64,000 nucleotides of DNA from Apostichopus japonicus (lineage: Eukaryota > Echinodermata > Holothuroidea > Aspidochirotida > Stichopodidae), in NCBI RefSeq assembly GCF_037975245.1, contig NC_092576.1, forward strand, positions 3,035,501 to 3,099,500, in the 5' to 3' direction. Under the pieces are notes generated by a model that did not search any database, was not told the origin of the DNA, and worked only from the letters and a program-made list of their open reading frames with translations. Shown here piece after piece: positions 1 to 26,839 of this stretch. Both the position numbers and the translations under genes were made by a program. Positions within the stretch are counted from its first letter, which is position 1. Every line of letters begins with the position of its first letter.

Positions 1-404
1 ATCGGTTTTATAGTACAGCAACCGAGGTGGAGGGGGCAGGGCACTTGAAGGGCACGATGTTTAAGTTATGAAAATGCATAGTCTCACAGCTTCATGTTTA
101 TTTCTTGCAATATGTTCACATGAAGAATAATAGCTCTATTAAAATGTTACCCTTCGGCAACGAACTTTAGTCAGAGCTGATAAAGAAAACAGTTCTTTTA
201 AATCATGCAGGCGCCTGACTACATATTGAAATAAATCTATCATTTGAAGCCTTTAATTGAATGTGAGTGAATGGAAAGGCCCTCTGTGGCAGAAAATGTC
301 AAAGGAACTGCATCAATTTGTGTCATCACTTGTTATTCTTTGCCGGAGGCGTAAGAATTCTATGAGATGGTGTTCACTTGTGTGTGTGTGAATGTGTATG
401 TGAC
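1..404. other. Unassigned sequence at window start
   Basis: I see no coding region, RNA gene or clear mobile element here. A short TG-rich stretch lies around 379-392. Confidence 0.4.
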
Positions 405-1000
405 ACTTGCTTGTTAACGCGGTAACTCAAAAAGCTCATGATGGGTGGTTAATTTCATGCTTGGTATGTGGATTCGTCTTATCGGGTAAAAGAACCCGAC
501 TCTTTTCTGTGGAGGTCATTTGAGATTAACTGAGGCGAAAGTCTGATAACATTTATAAACAACTCAAAAAGCACAAGTTTCAAAGTTCATACTTTCTTAT
601 ATGCAGATTCCCCTTGGTGAGTACAAGAAACCTATTGGAATTGGTGGAGGTCAAAGGTCATTTGCTGTCAACATTGGTCAAATTCTGAAAACCTTGTAAA
701 CACGATAATTCAAAAAAGTGGATCCTTATTAAACGTCATACTTGGTATGTACAGTAGATCCAACGTACTGAGAACAAGGACCTATTGAATTTTGTAGAGG
801 TCAAAGGTCGTTTGCGTTAAACGGTTATCAAAGTGTGCAAACTCTGTGAACATGATAACTCAAAAAGTGTGATAGGCAGCTCCCCCTCTCTGAGTGCAAG
901 TATCCTGTTGAAACTGGTGGATGTGAAAGGTTGTTTGGGGTCAACAGAGTTCAAAATCTGAAAGTCTCGTGAAACGTGATAACCTTAGGCTTAAAGTAAG
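405..1000. repeat. Degenerate tandem repeat, about 125-150 bp unit
   Basis: The phrase AACTCAAAAAG recurs near 424, 561, 707 (one-base variants) and 857, with a decayed copy near 981. Between copies the order of motifs is kept: a 'cttggtatgt' or 'ttatatgcag' segment, then 'ggaggtcaaaggtc', then 'gtcaaa.tctgaaa'. This is an old, diverged array of at least four units. No open frame runs through it. Confidence 0.65.
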
Positions 1001-1096
1001 GATTGGATGAACGTTATACGTGCTTCTTCTGAAGTTCTGATCAATTTGATTTGAGTACAGAGTCCCAAAAGCTTATTACCATGCGCCTGACAACTC

Positions 1097-1465
1097 CAAG
1101 GGCGTAGGGACCGGGGGACTGGGAGGGGGGCGCCAGCCCCCCAGTGAAAAATGTGGAGGGGCGGAAGTATCATTCCGCCCCCCGCTTCGCAAGTCAGAAA
1201 ACCCCTTTTTCATTTCCAAATGAGAAAAAATCTCATTTGGAGCACCAAATTGCATCTAAGGCCAGGTGAAAATACAAAATTAAGTTTACAAAATGGAGTG
1301 GGTGTTGAAGTGTGCTATATTGCACCAAATTGCATCTGAGGCCACCTGGAAATGCAAAAAAAATCCAAAGGGGAGGGGGACACCCCCTCCCCTTAAACCC
1401 CTCCCCCAGGCCGGCCATCAGTCTTCAGCCCCCCCCCCACTCAAAAGTACCTTCCTACGCCACTG
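1097..1465 (-). mobile_element. hAT-like miniature element, copy 1 (inverted relative to copy 2)
   Basis: This 0.37-kb block is the reverse complement of the element at 7014-7390, with scattered substitutions and different C-run lengths. It starts with CAAGGGCGTAGGGACC and ends, read on the minus strand, with CAGTGGCGTAGGAAGG, so both imperfect terminal inverted repeats are kept. The 8 bases on either side (1089-1096 and 1466-1473) do not match, so the target duplication has decayed or one end has shifted. The small ORFs inside are shadows of the repeat; nothing resembles a transposase. I assign it to hAT by analogy with copy 2, which has a clean 8-bp duplication. Confidence 0.7.
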
Positions 1466-4400
1466 GGGCAGCCTGTGGGTAGTTGTCTTACATCTCGTTG
1501 TGTCTGATATCTGTATATATCATAACAGAGTGCGACAAGCTTAGTTCCCTACCTTTATCGAAAACTCACATGAACGAAACTAGATACATGAAGTACCGGT
1601 ACGTGTAGCACGAAATCCCATCTTGTGAGGTATCTGTTTGTAGACAGACTTAACAATGTGGCCTGTTCTCGTTGTTCGATTCATAACACATTTAACAACT
1701 CATATGTGGCTAAATCCGGAAACAACAAATCACGATCGCCTACCTAAGCAACATTCCGGAGTTATTGTTGTTGTTTTGATTATTGGTGGAATGAAGTTAT
1801 TGATACTTCAATCATAGATACATTCCCCTGAAGTAAAACTATCATCTGAATTTCATTGTACCAATATCAAACGTGAACGTAGTACCAGTAGTTCTTGATC
1901 TAATAGATTACTTTTAAAATAAGTATGTAAAGTTAAATTAAAGGGATACTCATGTAAATTGAAGAGAAAGAAAAATGTTCATGACAGATTAGTTCCATGT
2001 AACTATGAATTTACCATAATCAAAGTTCTCTATGGAGTATGCAGAGGCGGTGGATCTGACAAAAGGCGGTGGATCTGATATGGAAGTGAAAGCATTCTTC
2101 ACACAGTCTATTAGCTCAAACCACTATCCCAATGTGTTTTTCCTCTAGCTATGGAAGTTTGGAACTACAGTAATTAAATAAACCAAAACTTGGATCATAG
2201 TTGCCAAATATGATGTAACCATGACATCTTGAAATGCGATACATTTGTTTATTTGTTAATGTGTTTTGCTTTCAATTTAGAGATTCATCAGCCTGTATCT
2301 TGATACCTTGAAGGTTACTTTTGGAAACTAACGGAGATGATTAAAATAATACATACAGAGAATAGAATTTCCAGAACTCTGCCAAGACAAACATCGGTCG
2401 ATTGAAGCAAACCAGGAAATATGAGAGACACAAGATGAAACAACAAATATGTCCATAACTTCCAAAGTAAACGTTTAACAACCGATCGGAAATCACCTTT
2501 CGTTTTGTTATATTATCAAACTAATATGTGAGCTATGCAGAAGTAACGTTAAAGTTAATGAAAATTTCTTAACGGAGAACGGAATAACTTGTCTTTGCCT
2601 GATGTCAACGAGGATATACGCATTAGATTATAATGATGTAGGTAGGCAATTCAAAACAGCGTAAAAGGAGTAGATTGCATGTGGAAATTCATTGGTAAGC
2701 GTTAAATACTGTTGTGATGAATTACCACCAATTTACACATTTTGTTCCAAGAAAGCATTGAACATAATTATATACCACGTTTCTGGAAAACTGCCTTGAC
2801 TTCTCCTATTCAAAAAGTTAGAATTTCCTGAACAGTTATTGCTTTAAAAGTTTGCAGAAGATTTTACCACATGTAATGGATAATGTTTACACAACTGGGG
2901 CCAACCGTCATTTTTCGTACAAGAATGATGTATCCTGTACCTACGCTGCGCTGCTATTATTCCATGAAATTATTTCTCATTTAAATAGTTATGAAAGTGC
3001 GATATCAGAAGGGTTATCAAATTTTCTGAACTTAACTTTGGTGTGAACCAGGGGCTTGTTATTTTCATCAAATTCACAGAGCCTTGCCATGCAGGTATAT
3101 AAAGTTCAAAGAGATGCTTACATATTTTGGATATGTCCTTTTCTATGACTGCTACATCAGAATGTAAAGAAAACATATATCAATTCCTATGGAAGGATGT
3201 ACAACGGCAGAGGCTGTAGCAACATAAGCACCAAACAAGTATAAATGTAAAACCATAAGCAGCTTCTCATAATGAAAGAAACGTTTACTTTTACTTTACT
3301 TAGCAATTCCATTTCTAACAAGAATTTAAGGTTATAAAATAACTCATCAATAGTCGGAATCACATTAGTTTGCTTACAATCTAAAATATGATACTTTGGG
3401 TTCAAAAATAAGAAGTTGAAAGGATGCTTTATTAGTCGTTTTGTAACAAATGAAAATGTCTTCTTTGGCGAAAATGAACTGACGGATCAGAAAACTGTCT
3501 TCAACGTCTAAAAGAAATGAAGAAACCACATGACATTGCCAAAGTTAATTATCTAACGCCTCCTTCTCTCTTTGCAAGAATAACATAAAGGAATATCAAT
3601 TAAGTTCATATTCGTCCGTATTATAAGGTGAATAAAATGAAATTGAAAAATATTGGAGTTTAGCTTCCAGAACCGAATACAATGGACACTGAAAACACGA
3701 GGACTCATACTTTGTCGTCAAAGAAAATGAAACTTTTCGTGTTGCAACTCCTTTGGAATTGCTCCCAAAATTTGAACTATAAATATTGTTAACAAAGTTA
3801 GACACATTTTCATTAGTTTGTGAGGGTCCCAGGCACTTTCTGTAAATAGAGGAGACGGTACCCTCCAGCCGGCTGGAATGGCCGAAATAAGACCCCAGTA
3901 AACAGTAAATGGACACGTATTTAAATTAAATGTAATAAGAAAGGTGGCATAGGGAATGACCGTCTCATCACGATTCAGAACATCTTTTTCATAAATAACC
4001 CCTCTCTGGAACATAAAACGATCAAGGTTGTGTTATTTTTGACTTTGATATAGGAGTTTTTCCAAATGATTTGGATTCCAAACTCTCTTTCCGGGACATT
4101 AAAAGAAGCATTGTGCCAAGCGGGAACAACTTCCGTGGCATAGACACGTATATTATGAATGTCTGCATCATTGTTATTGCATGTAAATAGAAAGCTTATA
4201 CCACAGCTATCAAAAACCATTTCCAGATGGGATTACATAGGACCAATAATATTAAGTTATTATGAATTTTCTTTGAGCATAATCTACAAGTAAATAGCTA
4301 TGATCCTATGTAGACTACAGCTACTAAAATATAAAGATGTTTGAAAAAAATTCTCGTTAGTTTTACCTATCATGATTCAAATTGTTGAGGGAACAAAATA

Positions 4401-5116
4401 TTTGCATAATGATTATGTTACTGAAAAAAATGTAGCTAAACATGTAAGTGTAAGAGGCCTGACGTTTTCAACCAACAGAATCTTGTACAGAGGTGAACTG
4501 AAGAAGATCCTGCTAGGATTTAAAGAATATCCTGTTAGGATGTAAACGTCATGCCGTCTAACTTTTAAATATTAAATGTTTCAAAATGTAACATTTTAAG
4601 ATGGTATGATAAGCAGTGCGTGCGACACATCGAACATGAATTCCTACAATTGAGAGTATCGTGACACAGTAGGACGACGTTACACAAAAGAATGTATCTT
4701 AAATGGTGATTGCATGTAAACAAAGCCAGGAATACCACATTAGGTACTTTGCATGTGGACTCATTAAATTATAACAAGGTAAGAAACACAAATGTTACTG
4801 AAATGATCTTTATAGACGACAAAAGACCTATGTTGGTAAACACGTAAAAGTTAAAATGTAACTTGTAAATGTATGTTGTAATGATGGTTCCTATTGGCAA
4901 CCATCCAGTAGGACGTGTATACGTTTGTGCATTTTGGAAAGTTATCTAGGGGCGTTTCCAGTTTCCGCAGAACTTTCCTATATCCAATCAAACGCTTTTG
5001 TTTAGAGTCACATATACATAATAGAGTCTGTTTATTTCCGTGATATCTTACTTAACTATTCAATGCTGAGTTGAATAGTTTGCTTAGTGCTCGAAGGAGT
5101 TGAGCTATATAACAAA
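1466..5116. other. Unassigned sequence upstream of the channel gene
   Basis: No recognisable gene. Minus-strand frames between about 3596 and 4220 stay open in three successive frames and read like plausible protein, but I could not join them or match a family (see findings). The 5' UTR and promoter of the DEG/ENaC gene should lie in the last few hundred bases; I see no convincing TATA box. Confidence 0.4.
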
Positions 5117-18291
<13,175 letters not shown>

Positions 18292-21200
18292 CGTGTTATA
18301 CTATTGGTGTATATTTTTTAACACAAAGATACTCATTTGTATGGATTTCCAAATATGGCCATCGCCGGATATCGACGGATGCGTCGTTGAATACAACATA
18401 ACGCTGAACTCTCCAAGCTTCGAAACTTTTCTAATACTGTGGAAGTCGAACAAACAGTGAGAAATTTACTATTACCAGGGATTTTTCTTTTTCGAACACG
18501 AGGGCAATGTAGACTTAGCTCAGAACGAAAATAATTAATGTTTTTATATTGTACAAGGATACGAACGGAAGTTTTATATCGTTTTACATCAATCTAGTGG
18601 AAGGAATTTAGTTAAGTAGAGATTTCATTAAAGTGGTCATAATTTTTTTGTTAATCAGTGAAGACTGGCAAGAAAGAATTAACTGATGTATTTGTTATAA
18701 TAATATAAATGGTCCAAAAGGTTGTGCGTTATGTTTTCATAGACGTTGAAAAATCCAACGAGTTGAAGTAACACGTTAACAGTGAAGTAATTTAACAAAT
18801 AATTAAGTTGAACGTAGAACACAACTATTAAGTATGACATATTTTGACGCACCTGAAAATGTATTTCTTTTCGTTTGTTTTGAACTGTTTATAATGTAGA
18901 GGTGAATGAAGGGTTTGATCATTCCACATTTTTGGGCATTTAAGTCAAGAATATTACAAAAAATATATTGTAAAGTTCCTATTAAGGATGCGGAGAATAC
19001 TAGCGTGTTACGCACGTGATATTGGGATTGCCAGTGTGCTATATCATTTGCGCTGTTAACTAGTTTCAGTGAAAATAATGTCATAGACATATAGCTTCTT
19101 TGATTGTATTGCCTTAATCCTATACGAAATGGTAGTGTCATATTCTTTTGCGTTTTTGCTAATTTTTATGCACAGAGATAATAAATTTAGGTTCCAAAGT
19201 GGTGCTTAATCGAACACAATGGCTACATTTATCTGCAATGTGATTTGTCTTTATTATATTGTTATGATACATTCGATCCGATATTGATTCCCAATACCAT
19301 CAACAGTATGTTATGTCTGGAAATTTACAACCATAGTTTTTTATTGTTAAACGGACAATAATGCACTTATTTAAGGTCGTTTGAAACTGTCGAACGTATT
19401 GCTTAAATAAAATTTTATAACGTAAGATTGAACGTATTTATTTAACACAAAGGAGCATAATTTGGTTCTCAATATCTCAGTGAAACGCTGACATTCTTTC
19501 CAAATGAAGTCCTGGGCAGATTTGGAAGGTTTTATATTTCTATCGCTTTTGTCGTTATTCACACTTAATTATCCTTTTTCATAAAATTGTTACTCCCGAG
19601 ATTTACCAAGGTCTAATAGAGGTCGCTCGTTCTGTGATCTATATTAGCCGAGTATCTGTTGAGTATATATGTGGCGCACTTTCAGTTCGAGCAAAACACT
19701 AAAGCGGGTATACGCTGAGCTCTTAACACGATTACGCAAATTTTGATCCGGTGTAAAAGGTTAACTTTTTGTTTGACTTACCACAATATCTGGCAGACAA
19801 AAACGTTTTTCCCGTGCAATGAATATTTATGAATGTTTAACTAACACTGAGTTGGAGCTAGCGCTGACACCCCTGATCTAAAATCCAGCCTAGAAATGAT
19901 GGAGTCAAGGAAGCCAAGAAGGGAAACACGATAGTAAAGTAATCTGGAAAAGGGGGCATGGCTTTATTAAAAGAAATGACTTCAACATCGCAAAGTGAAC
20001 GATACATCAAGACTGTAGTAAGACGGCATTCTCGCGTCAAGCATTCCTATCGATTAAACAACAAGCAATCCTCATTTGCAAAATAAGGACAAATAATGAC
20101 AATAATTATAACTGGCTTTTTAATGAGGTTTAAATGATTCTGTGAGTTCAAATTGAAATTGTGATTATTGGGCTTGTTGCTCAATGTTAAAATGTGAAGT
20201 TTAAAAACAATGATACTTATTTTCAGAAATGAAAAAAACATTATTATCCAATATCACTATTCGAGCGAGGACGGAACCTTTTTCTCAGTATGTTAACAGC
20301 CTTACAGTCCAGCAAGTCGCTACAGCGTCGATCCACAGACTATCGGGCGCGTCACAAAATAGGGCCACATAACATTATCGGTAGTTTGCAGCATTTCTCC
20401 AGACGTCTTAGCACATTTATAACTTACATGGATATTTAAGAATCCTATATAGGTTTACCCAATTCGAGATTAATAAATTTGATTGACCAATGTTATACAA
20501 AGTTCCTTTATCAGTAAGATAAAACACTTTCTATTCAAAGGTAAACTTTTTCTCAATTTAATTCATTTTAAATTGAATAATTATTAACAGCATATTGAAA
20601 AGTAAAACAAATTGCCAAATTGATTATCATGTAGTTCACGATATCTTTACATGGAGTTCTGAATGTCGATTATGGAGTGTGATGGTCTGGTATGTCAAGA
20701 TTTAGTCCGAACGGGAGCTCCCCGGTCGTGGGACTTAAAGTTTGACGATCGTTGACCTACGGCCCTCTTTTACGTTGAAGAATCAAGTTTCTAAAGCACC
20801 GATGAGGGTATGTATTTAATGCACCAAATGGTACATTATTTTACTTTTTCAGATTTGGAAATCATGTTTCGCAACATCTTAAATTAGTGCGTTGAGCTTT
20901 AGCCGCATTAATGTTAATATTACTGTACCGACCAGAAACATGATTGTTAAACACCTCTAGTAAGGACTGTAAATACTAAATGATAAATATAATATTTCTC
21001 TCTTTAATATAGCAATTAATGCAATTACATAATAAACGTATTATCGGTACGGGATATAATGTCCCTGATCAAAGAACACTTTAACAAATTCAAACGAAAT
21101 ATATGACGAAACACTGCGTATGTACTTATAAAGGAAAACCATTTTGGCAAACACTGCATATAAAACTACGACAATTAAATCAGCTTTATCGTCAAAAAGC

Positions 21201-24200
21201 GATAGGTTCATCATTGTTATCGGCATATTACTTTTTTTTTATACTTACATGGAACATAACTATTTCTAGGCACAAATAATGATGATAATCCCAATTAGAT
21301 AATTCTCTACTACAGGTTTGTAGTGATTGACTACAGAAACAAAGAAGGACTGTTTTTTCCCCCTCTCATCAAAAAGCTGAAAAGTAATATGTCTATTTTT
21401 GAGCAAACATTATAAGCGAATGTATTTTTCTACATGGTACTTTACATGGTGATGTCATTTTCTCACTGAGCTATATAACTCATACACAGTGTGATACACA
21501 GTGCATTTACTTTGCCAAAGACAACTTTCCTGATGGACTTGCAAAATTCTTTTTCATACTGCTTACCATTTTATGTTTCGGAAAGTATTATCAAGGTGAA
21601 TGTAATATGAATACTAAGATTGTTCTTCTTAAATCCGACAATACTTTTTAATTGCGATATGTGCTTCTCGGTATTTTTGGATACCAAAGAATCGTTTGCT
21701 TGGCCTTTTGTTAATGTTTTACTGATTTTTTCTCTCTCTGTCGTCACGTGGTCCTCGTGGCACTCAAGCAAGTAAGTTGATTATAACATCATTCAGCATG
21801 ATATCCGTTTTGCTTCCGACGTATGACTTATTTTCAAACACGGGGGGCATATTTGCTCTGAGAACATAATCAAAGGCGTCAATAGTTCTTCCACATTTGC
21901 TCGTCAATAGAATACCACTGTTTCCTACCAATGTACATCTGTTATGTCTCGTTAAATTTGAATATAAGGATCAAAGTCAGTAATTGGGCATTTAAAGTTA
22001 TTTGGAAGAGATTTTGAAGGATGTGACAAAATTAACTTTTCAATGAAACTATTGCTGCATTAGTCCATTGGCGGAAAACCTCTTTACCAGTTAGAGGCGT
22101 TTGCAATACAACTAATGTATAGTCACTTTCAAAACAATTTTTGTAAGATCTGTGAATAAAGCAAAAGAGACAAACTAATCATCGTTTGAATGACAATAAA
22201 CCAAATAGTAGCCATACTTAGGATATTATAATTATTATAAACTGTATGATAGATGATGGTGTGGTGTGTCACATTGATAAAAATAGATACAGATGATATG
22301 GGGTTTTTTAAATTTCTATTGGGATATGTTTGTTCTTACGACTAATTGAAATAACAGATCGGTCCTCTAAAACGTGATACTTTACAACTTCTGATCTGGA
22401 ATATATGATCAGTTTCATTATGTTACATCGGATGGTGACACGCTCATCCTCGTCTTGCATACAGTAAACAATTGTGGAATGATTCGAGAGTATTGAAATA
22501 TACCTGCGTGTGTCGATGCAATACCTAACAGAAAAATTACTACAACGTGTTTACATTTATTATAGTGGGATAGGTTACACGACGAACCGTGCGTGTGCAA
22601 TGGAGCTTGATTGCTTGCTTTCGAGTTTGGTTCTGCATATTACGTTTCTCGTTATTTCGTGCGCCCAAAATGAACATTTAAATTTTACTATTTTGTAATA
22701 TCACGTCCGTAAGCACAATTATGGTATACGCCATATGTTTGGTGGTCTTACTATGAACCAACATAGGGATGATTAATGTAAAACAAAACTGATTTAAGGT
22801 GAATCATTTGCATTCAATAAAGAATAAACTTGATCTGTTGACGTGTACGGGAATCTTGCTCTTGTCAATCTGCTATTATACAGAACGAGACTCAAAACGT
22901 TCCTACAGAGTTTGGGTACTTGTCTATCACATGTTCACTCTCCAATTAATACTGAAGTTGTCTATACGTAGTCCATCATATATACTTACATCTGGTGGAA
23001 GAAAATAAATCGCAATCATGACTACATATATCCACATATTCATACTTTATCCGTATTTCAAAAAACAATATGTTGAATACTGCTACACTGTGATCATTAT
23101 TAAAGCAATAGACTATCAGCTCTGTCCAGAAACCCATGTATTACTTACTTTTTACATAGAAACTAACATGAACGGAAAGCATAACATTCTCTGTACGAAG
23201 TACTGAATAGAAAAATCTACCATATGCAAAAGCGATAACCCCAAAGATTGGGACTATTACAATACAAAAGTTTCCTGAACCACCTGTTCATCTTGTCAAC
23301 CCATATTCAACTAATAGCCGTATTATGTTAATACATATCGCGTAAGCTACCAAACCTGTGTATGTCCAAACACAGGAGATGGTAGCTGATAGAGTGGTTT
23401 GTATGAATAGTTGTGTAGTTTTATTACAACTGAAACTGAAATTACTGAAATTATATCACAAACGGCAAATTATTACAAAATAGTCATAAAAATAATAAGA
23501 CATACGTAAGGTGGTCTCTGTTTCTATAATATTTGTGTAATTAATTGTCTTACCAAAGTGATGAATACAGCGTAACTCTGTAACTCGTATCTTCTATTTA
23601 CTCTAGAAATTGACTTATAAGGCCTCTGATTAGGCATTATGCCCTTAATTTCCGCATTTTTATTCGACGATTTAAAGTCTTTTCATCTGTGAGATCATTT
23701 GAAAGGCAATGAATGGCTGATGAAAGAGAAACATTATACTACCAACGTCCTCAATATATTCGCATGTCTCTCTATTTCAAAAGACTATAGAAAACCATGT
23801 TGTTCATTTCGTTTCTCAGGAGCTGACCCTCGGGTCGTGTACTAGAATACGAGGTCCATTAAATAACTGTATATTAAAGAGACTTTTTTCTTTCAAACTA
23901 TAGAAGTGGTAATTAAATCAATTCTACAACACTGTCGAGGTTGAGGGTACACAACGTGCGGATCGCGGTTTCTTAGTGGACTATTTCGTTTGCCTTATAC
24001 TAGTGAAATTTTGCATCAACACGCGGACTTCATCAGTTACACATATTGCCTCGTTTCATATATAGAAATGCTACTGAAAATAAAGCTATGAAACTTCTGC
24101 AAGTGCAATTATGTCTTACATACTTTGACTGAGTGCTGCTGGTAGCCTGCGATAAGGACTAAACTAAGCTGTGGTCTAAAACAGACTAACATTAATTTGA

Positions 24201-24892
24201 TTTTCTATACAGTCACCCCAGTCAGACTTAATCTTTAGCAAGCCAACTGCAACTTACATAACGCTTGTAGGTGGGCAATTCTTTTAGCCGGATCGGAAAT
24301 TATTTGAATCCATATCCGCGACGATAGAGACTTCCTTTCTGATAGCCCTTTAGCCAAGGCACTCATACTATCATATTTACTGGTTCATGTCATGTGTACA
24401 ATCCTCGACTCTCTAATTGCAAAGCTCAATATATATATGACAGCTGCCCATCGCCGATATCCAGTGAATATCAACTAAATCAAAGATATTTAGAAGCAGT
24501 GTATCTAGGGAAAGCAAGGTACGCGAAATCGCTTCATTTTGTTTCTATGATGCCATGTAATGGAAGTTTCTTCGTTCTTGTGATTTTGTTATCACAACCT
24601 ATTAAAGTGACGACCTTAAGGGTAGATAAAATATTTGCTAATAAATTCATCGTGGTTTTTTCCCCAGTTACTACAATCCGAACTATGGTATATCATCTGT
24701 ACCGTGTAGACAATTGCTATATTATTTTTCTTCCATTTCATAGTTGATGTTTACACAACGCAATATACGAGATGCTTAGGAATGTAATTTAGTGTATGAG
24801 CTGGATCTGAAACGAAAAGTCACAATAAACCTTGTTCCCATATTAGCATTTTAATTATTGGCAAAATTTCGTTATTTATGTGGCCTTATATT
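18292..24892. other. Intergenic region without recognisable genes
   Basis: AT-rich single-copy-looking sequence between the channel gene and the LINE fragment. Open frames are short and unlike any family I know; the 117-codon frame at 24394-24747 is the longest. An AATAAA at 19180-19185 could serve the channel gene but lies 0.9 kb past its stop. No RNA gene or transposon end is evident. Confidence 0.5.
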
Positions 24893-25735
24893 TGTTTCAT
24901 TTCATTTATTGAAACCAGTATAAATATAGCATATTTATAAAAGGAGTACACATGTCAAACTAAAAATAAATAAATATGAAAACCATGATAGATAAGATGT
25001 TCAAAAGATTGCACAACAAGAAAGCATTAAAACTATGTACATTACTAGAACTAGGTGAAACAATTAGTAAAATTAAAGAAGAGGTTCCAAATTACCAAAT
25101 TGAATGTATATTGCAGCACGGTAGATGAAAGAGTTCTTATAAAGTTGAATTCTATATTTTGGCAAGATATGAGGGTTCCTAAGATTCCTGGTAGCTTTCA
25201 CCAACAGACAATTAAGTGGCCCATGTAGTGTGTGATCTTTGTCATCTCTAAGTTTATTTGTCATCCTTACAAATTCATTCTTTGCAGCTGTGCTTACATT
25301 CAATATACGTGAAGTATATCTCGTCAGTCTATGCTTGTCAGAAGATGATATAAAGTGATACCATACGGGAACAGCATAAAGTACGTGTGGCAGAATAAAG
25401 GAGCTGAACACATTTTTCCTTGCACCTTCATTAAAGAATGACACAATATAGGCAAGACTTGATACAAAATAATACACTTTGCTCAAGATTTTCGAGATAT
25501 GCGACGTGAACGTTAGATTGTCATCAAGGCATACTCCTACGTATTCAGTTCTTGATGTTCGCTCTACCTCAGATTCATGTATGGTGACACCTTGTGATTT
25601 TGCAGACCGAAGCCCTTGATGTTTTATGTTGATATTAGCAAAGCACATTTCCTTCGACTTCTTAGCATTTAGCATCAAATTCTTTCTGTCACATGTTGTA
25701 ACGGTCGCGGCAGTGCAAATCTTATCCTACTATAT
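24893..25735 (-). mobile_element. 5'-truncated non-LTR retrotransposon (LINE), reverse transcriptase C-terminal part
   Basis: Minus-strand frame 25678-25073 (about 200 aa, extending upstream to about 25733) encodes the end of a LINE reverse transcriptase: LMLNAKKSKEMCF, then EYVGVCLDDNLTFTSHI, then FILPHVLYAVPVWY. This is the thumb-side region after the catalytic motif in Jockey/CR1-type elements. The catalytic YADD and everything upstream are missing, which is usual for 5'-truncated insertions. The 3' UTR runs to about 24893 and ends in short AATGAAATGAAA-type repeats. The frame is open to its stop, so the copy is fairly recent. It lies upstream of NLR gene 1 in the opposite orientation. The exact clade is not resolved. 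Confidence 0.85.
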
Positions 25736-26120
25736 CCACAATGGCCAAGAAAGTAGTGCGAGGAAGATAACAATTTTATTTTCTCTGGTATTGTCACTTC
25801 CAATTGACAACATCTTTGATGAAAATCTGTGAGACAATTTATGATGTCATTTTAGTCACTACAATTGAAAGAATGAATAAAGAGTGCTATTACGTTACAA
25901 GTATCCTTATATAATACGATTGAATGGATACATTATTTATTTTCGTAAATTATTCGCTCAACGAGATTACTGCGTAAGCTAGCGATTGACTGAATACATA
26001 GGACGTCTTTCCTTTACATTATTGTATGATTTGTTTTGCAGGGTCGTTTATGTATATCAAAGTCCATGGTTATGGTAACAAAACCCTCAACTGAGGTTAA
26101 GCTTTTGTTTACTGAACGAT

Positions 26121-26229
26121 AACACTATTTTATATCACAAATCTATTCGACCGTGTATAATATGAACTTTGCTCATCACGGTATACGTGTGTAATGATGC
26201 ATGTTGGGAACACACAACGACGCCATCTT
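26121..26229 (+). promoter_or_regulatory. Putative proximal promoter/TSS block of NLR gene 1, shared with gene 2
   Basis: AACACTATT, AATCTATTCGAC and ATATGAACTTTG occur in this order at 26121-26171, followed 49 bp later by ACGCCATCTT (26220-26229). The same series is found at 37810-37920 upstream of the paralogue. ACGCCATCTT resembles a YY1-like or initiator motif (CGCCATNTT). A splice donor (CTGAG|GTAAGT) follows at 26326. Function is inferred from conservation and position. Confidence 0.5.
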
Positions 26230-26428
26230 AATGACGAGAAATGCCGTTAAAACAGCAGTTACTGGAATATCTACTGATATTTCTGAAATATAATGCAACG
26301 TTGATAGGAATAAATGTTAGCTGAGGTAAGTATATAGATATATTAATCTTACTCATATAGTTTAAATCTTTAAAATACTGAATTCTAGCGTGGAAGGTCT
26401 AACGGTGGTTGAATGATCATTATTACAG

Positions 26429-26532
26429 GTAAAACGAGCAACTGTATCAATTAAAGGGATGTGTGATGTTCAGACCAACAATATCGAAATCGATATATGT
26501 CACATGCAGAAACCGTCAGGTTTGTGGTAAAA
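26429..26532 (+). promoter_or_regulatory. 5' UTR exon of NLR gene 1 with a 23-codon upstream ORF
   Basis: A 104-bp stretch bounded by TATTACAG| and |GTAAGT. None of its frames is open throughout, so it should be untranslated leader. An ATG at 26459 opens a 23-codon uORF that ends at 26528-26530, two bases before the donor. It would sit between the first non-coding exon (donor 26326) and the NACHT exon (acceptor before 26840). Confidence 0.45.
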
Positions 26533-26839
26533 GTAAGTATATTATTATCTATACCTGCCACCATGTTAACAGAGGAAACGAACTAGTTATATTATACATA
26601 ATATAATAAATGTACTAAAAGAGAACATATCACATGTTAAACGACTGTAAAACTGCAACTGAACGTTAGTTGCATTTGCACAAATCCTATTTAATTGTTG
26701 CAACATGTTTCATAGTGACATACTGGTATTACGTAATGCTAAAAAGCTATAATGGTGTATGTTAGAAAGAGGACAGATGTCTTTTAGACGTATGGCTATC
26801 TTTGACAGACTCAACTTTTGGTTCTTTCTTCTCGTGCAG

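Noticed and set aside
1293-1544. ORF starting MEWVLKCAILHQIASEATW, also found on the other strand at 6950-7186
   Set aside because: Both lie in the two copies of the hAT-like miniature element; similarity reflects the repeat, not a gene family.
5087-5116. GTG start for the channel ORF
   Set aside because: Animal genes start almost always at ATG; the ATG at 5117 has a good context and gives a normal N-terminus.
24394-24747. 117-aa ORF
   Set aside because: No recognisable motif, no splice context and low-information composition.
26759-26839. In-frame extension of NLR protein 1 upstream to the ATG at 26759
   Set aside because: The segment ends in a strong polypyrimidine tract and AG, and the paralogue has an intron-exon border at the equivalent place.
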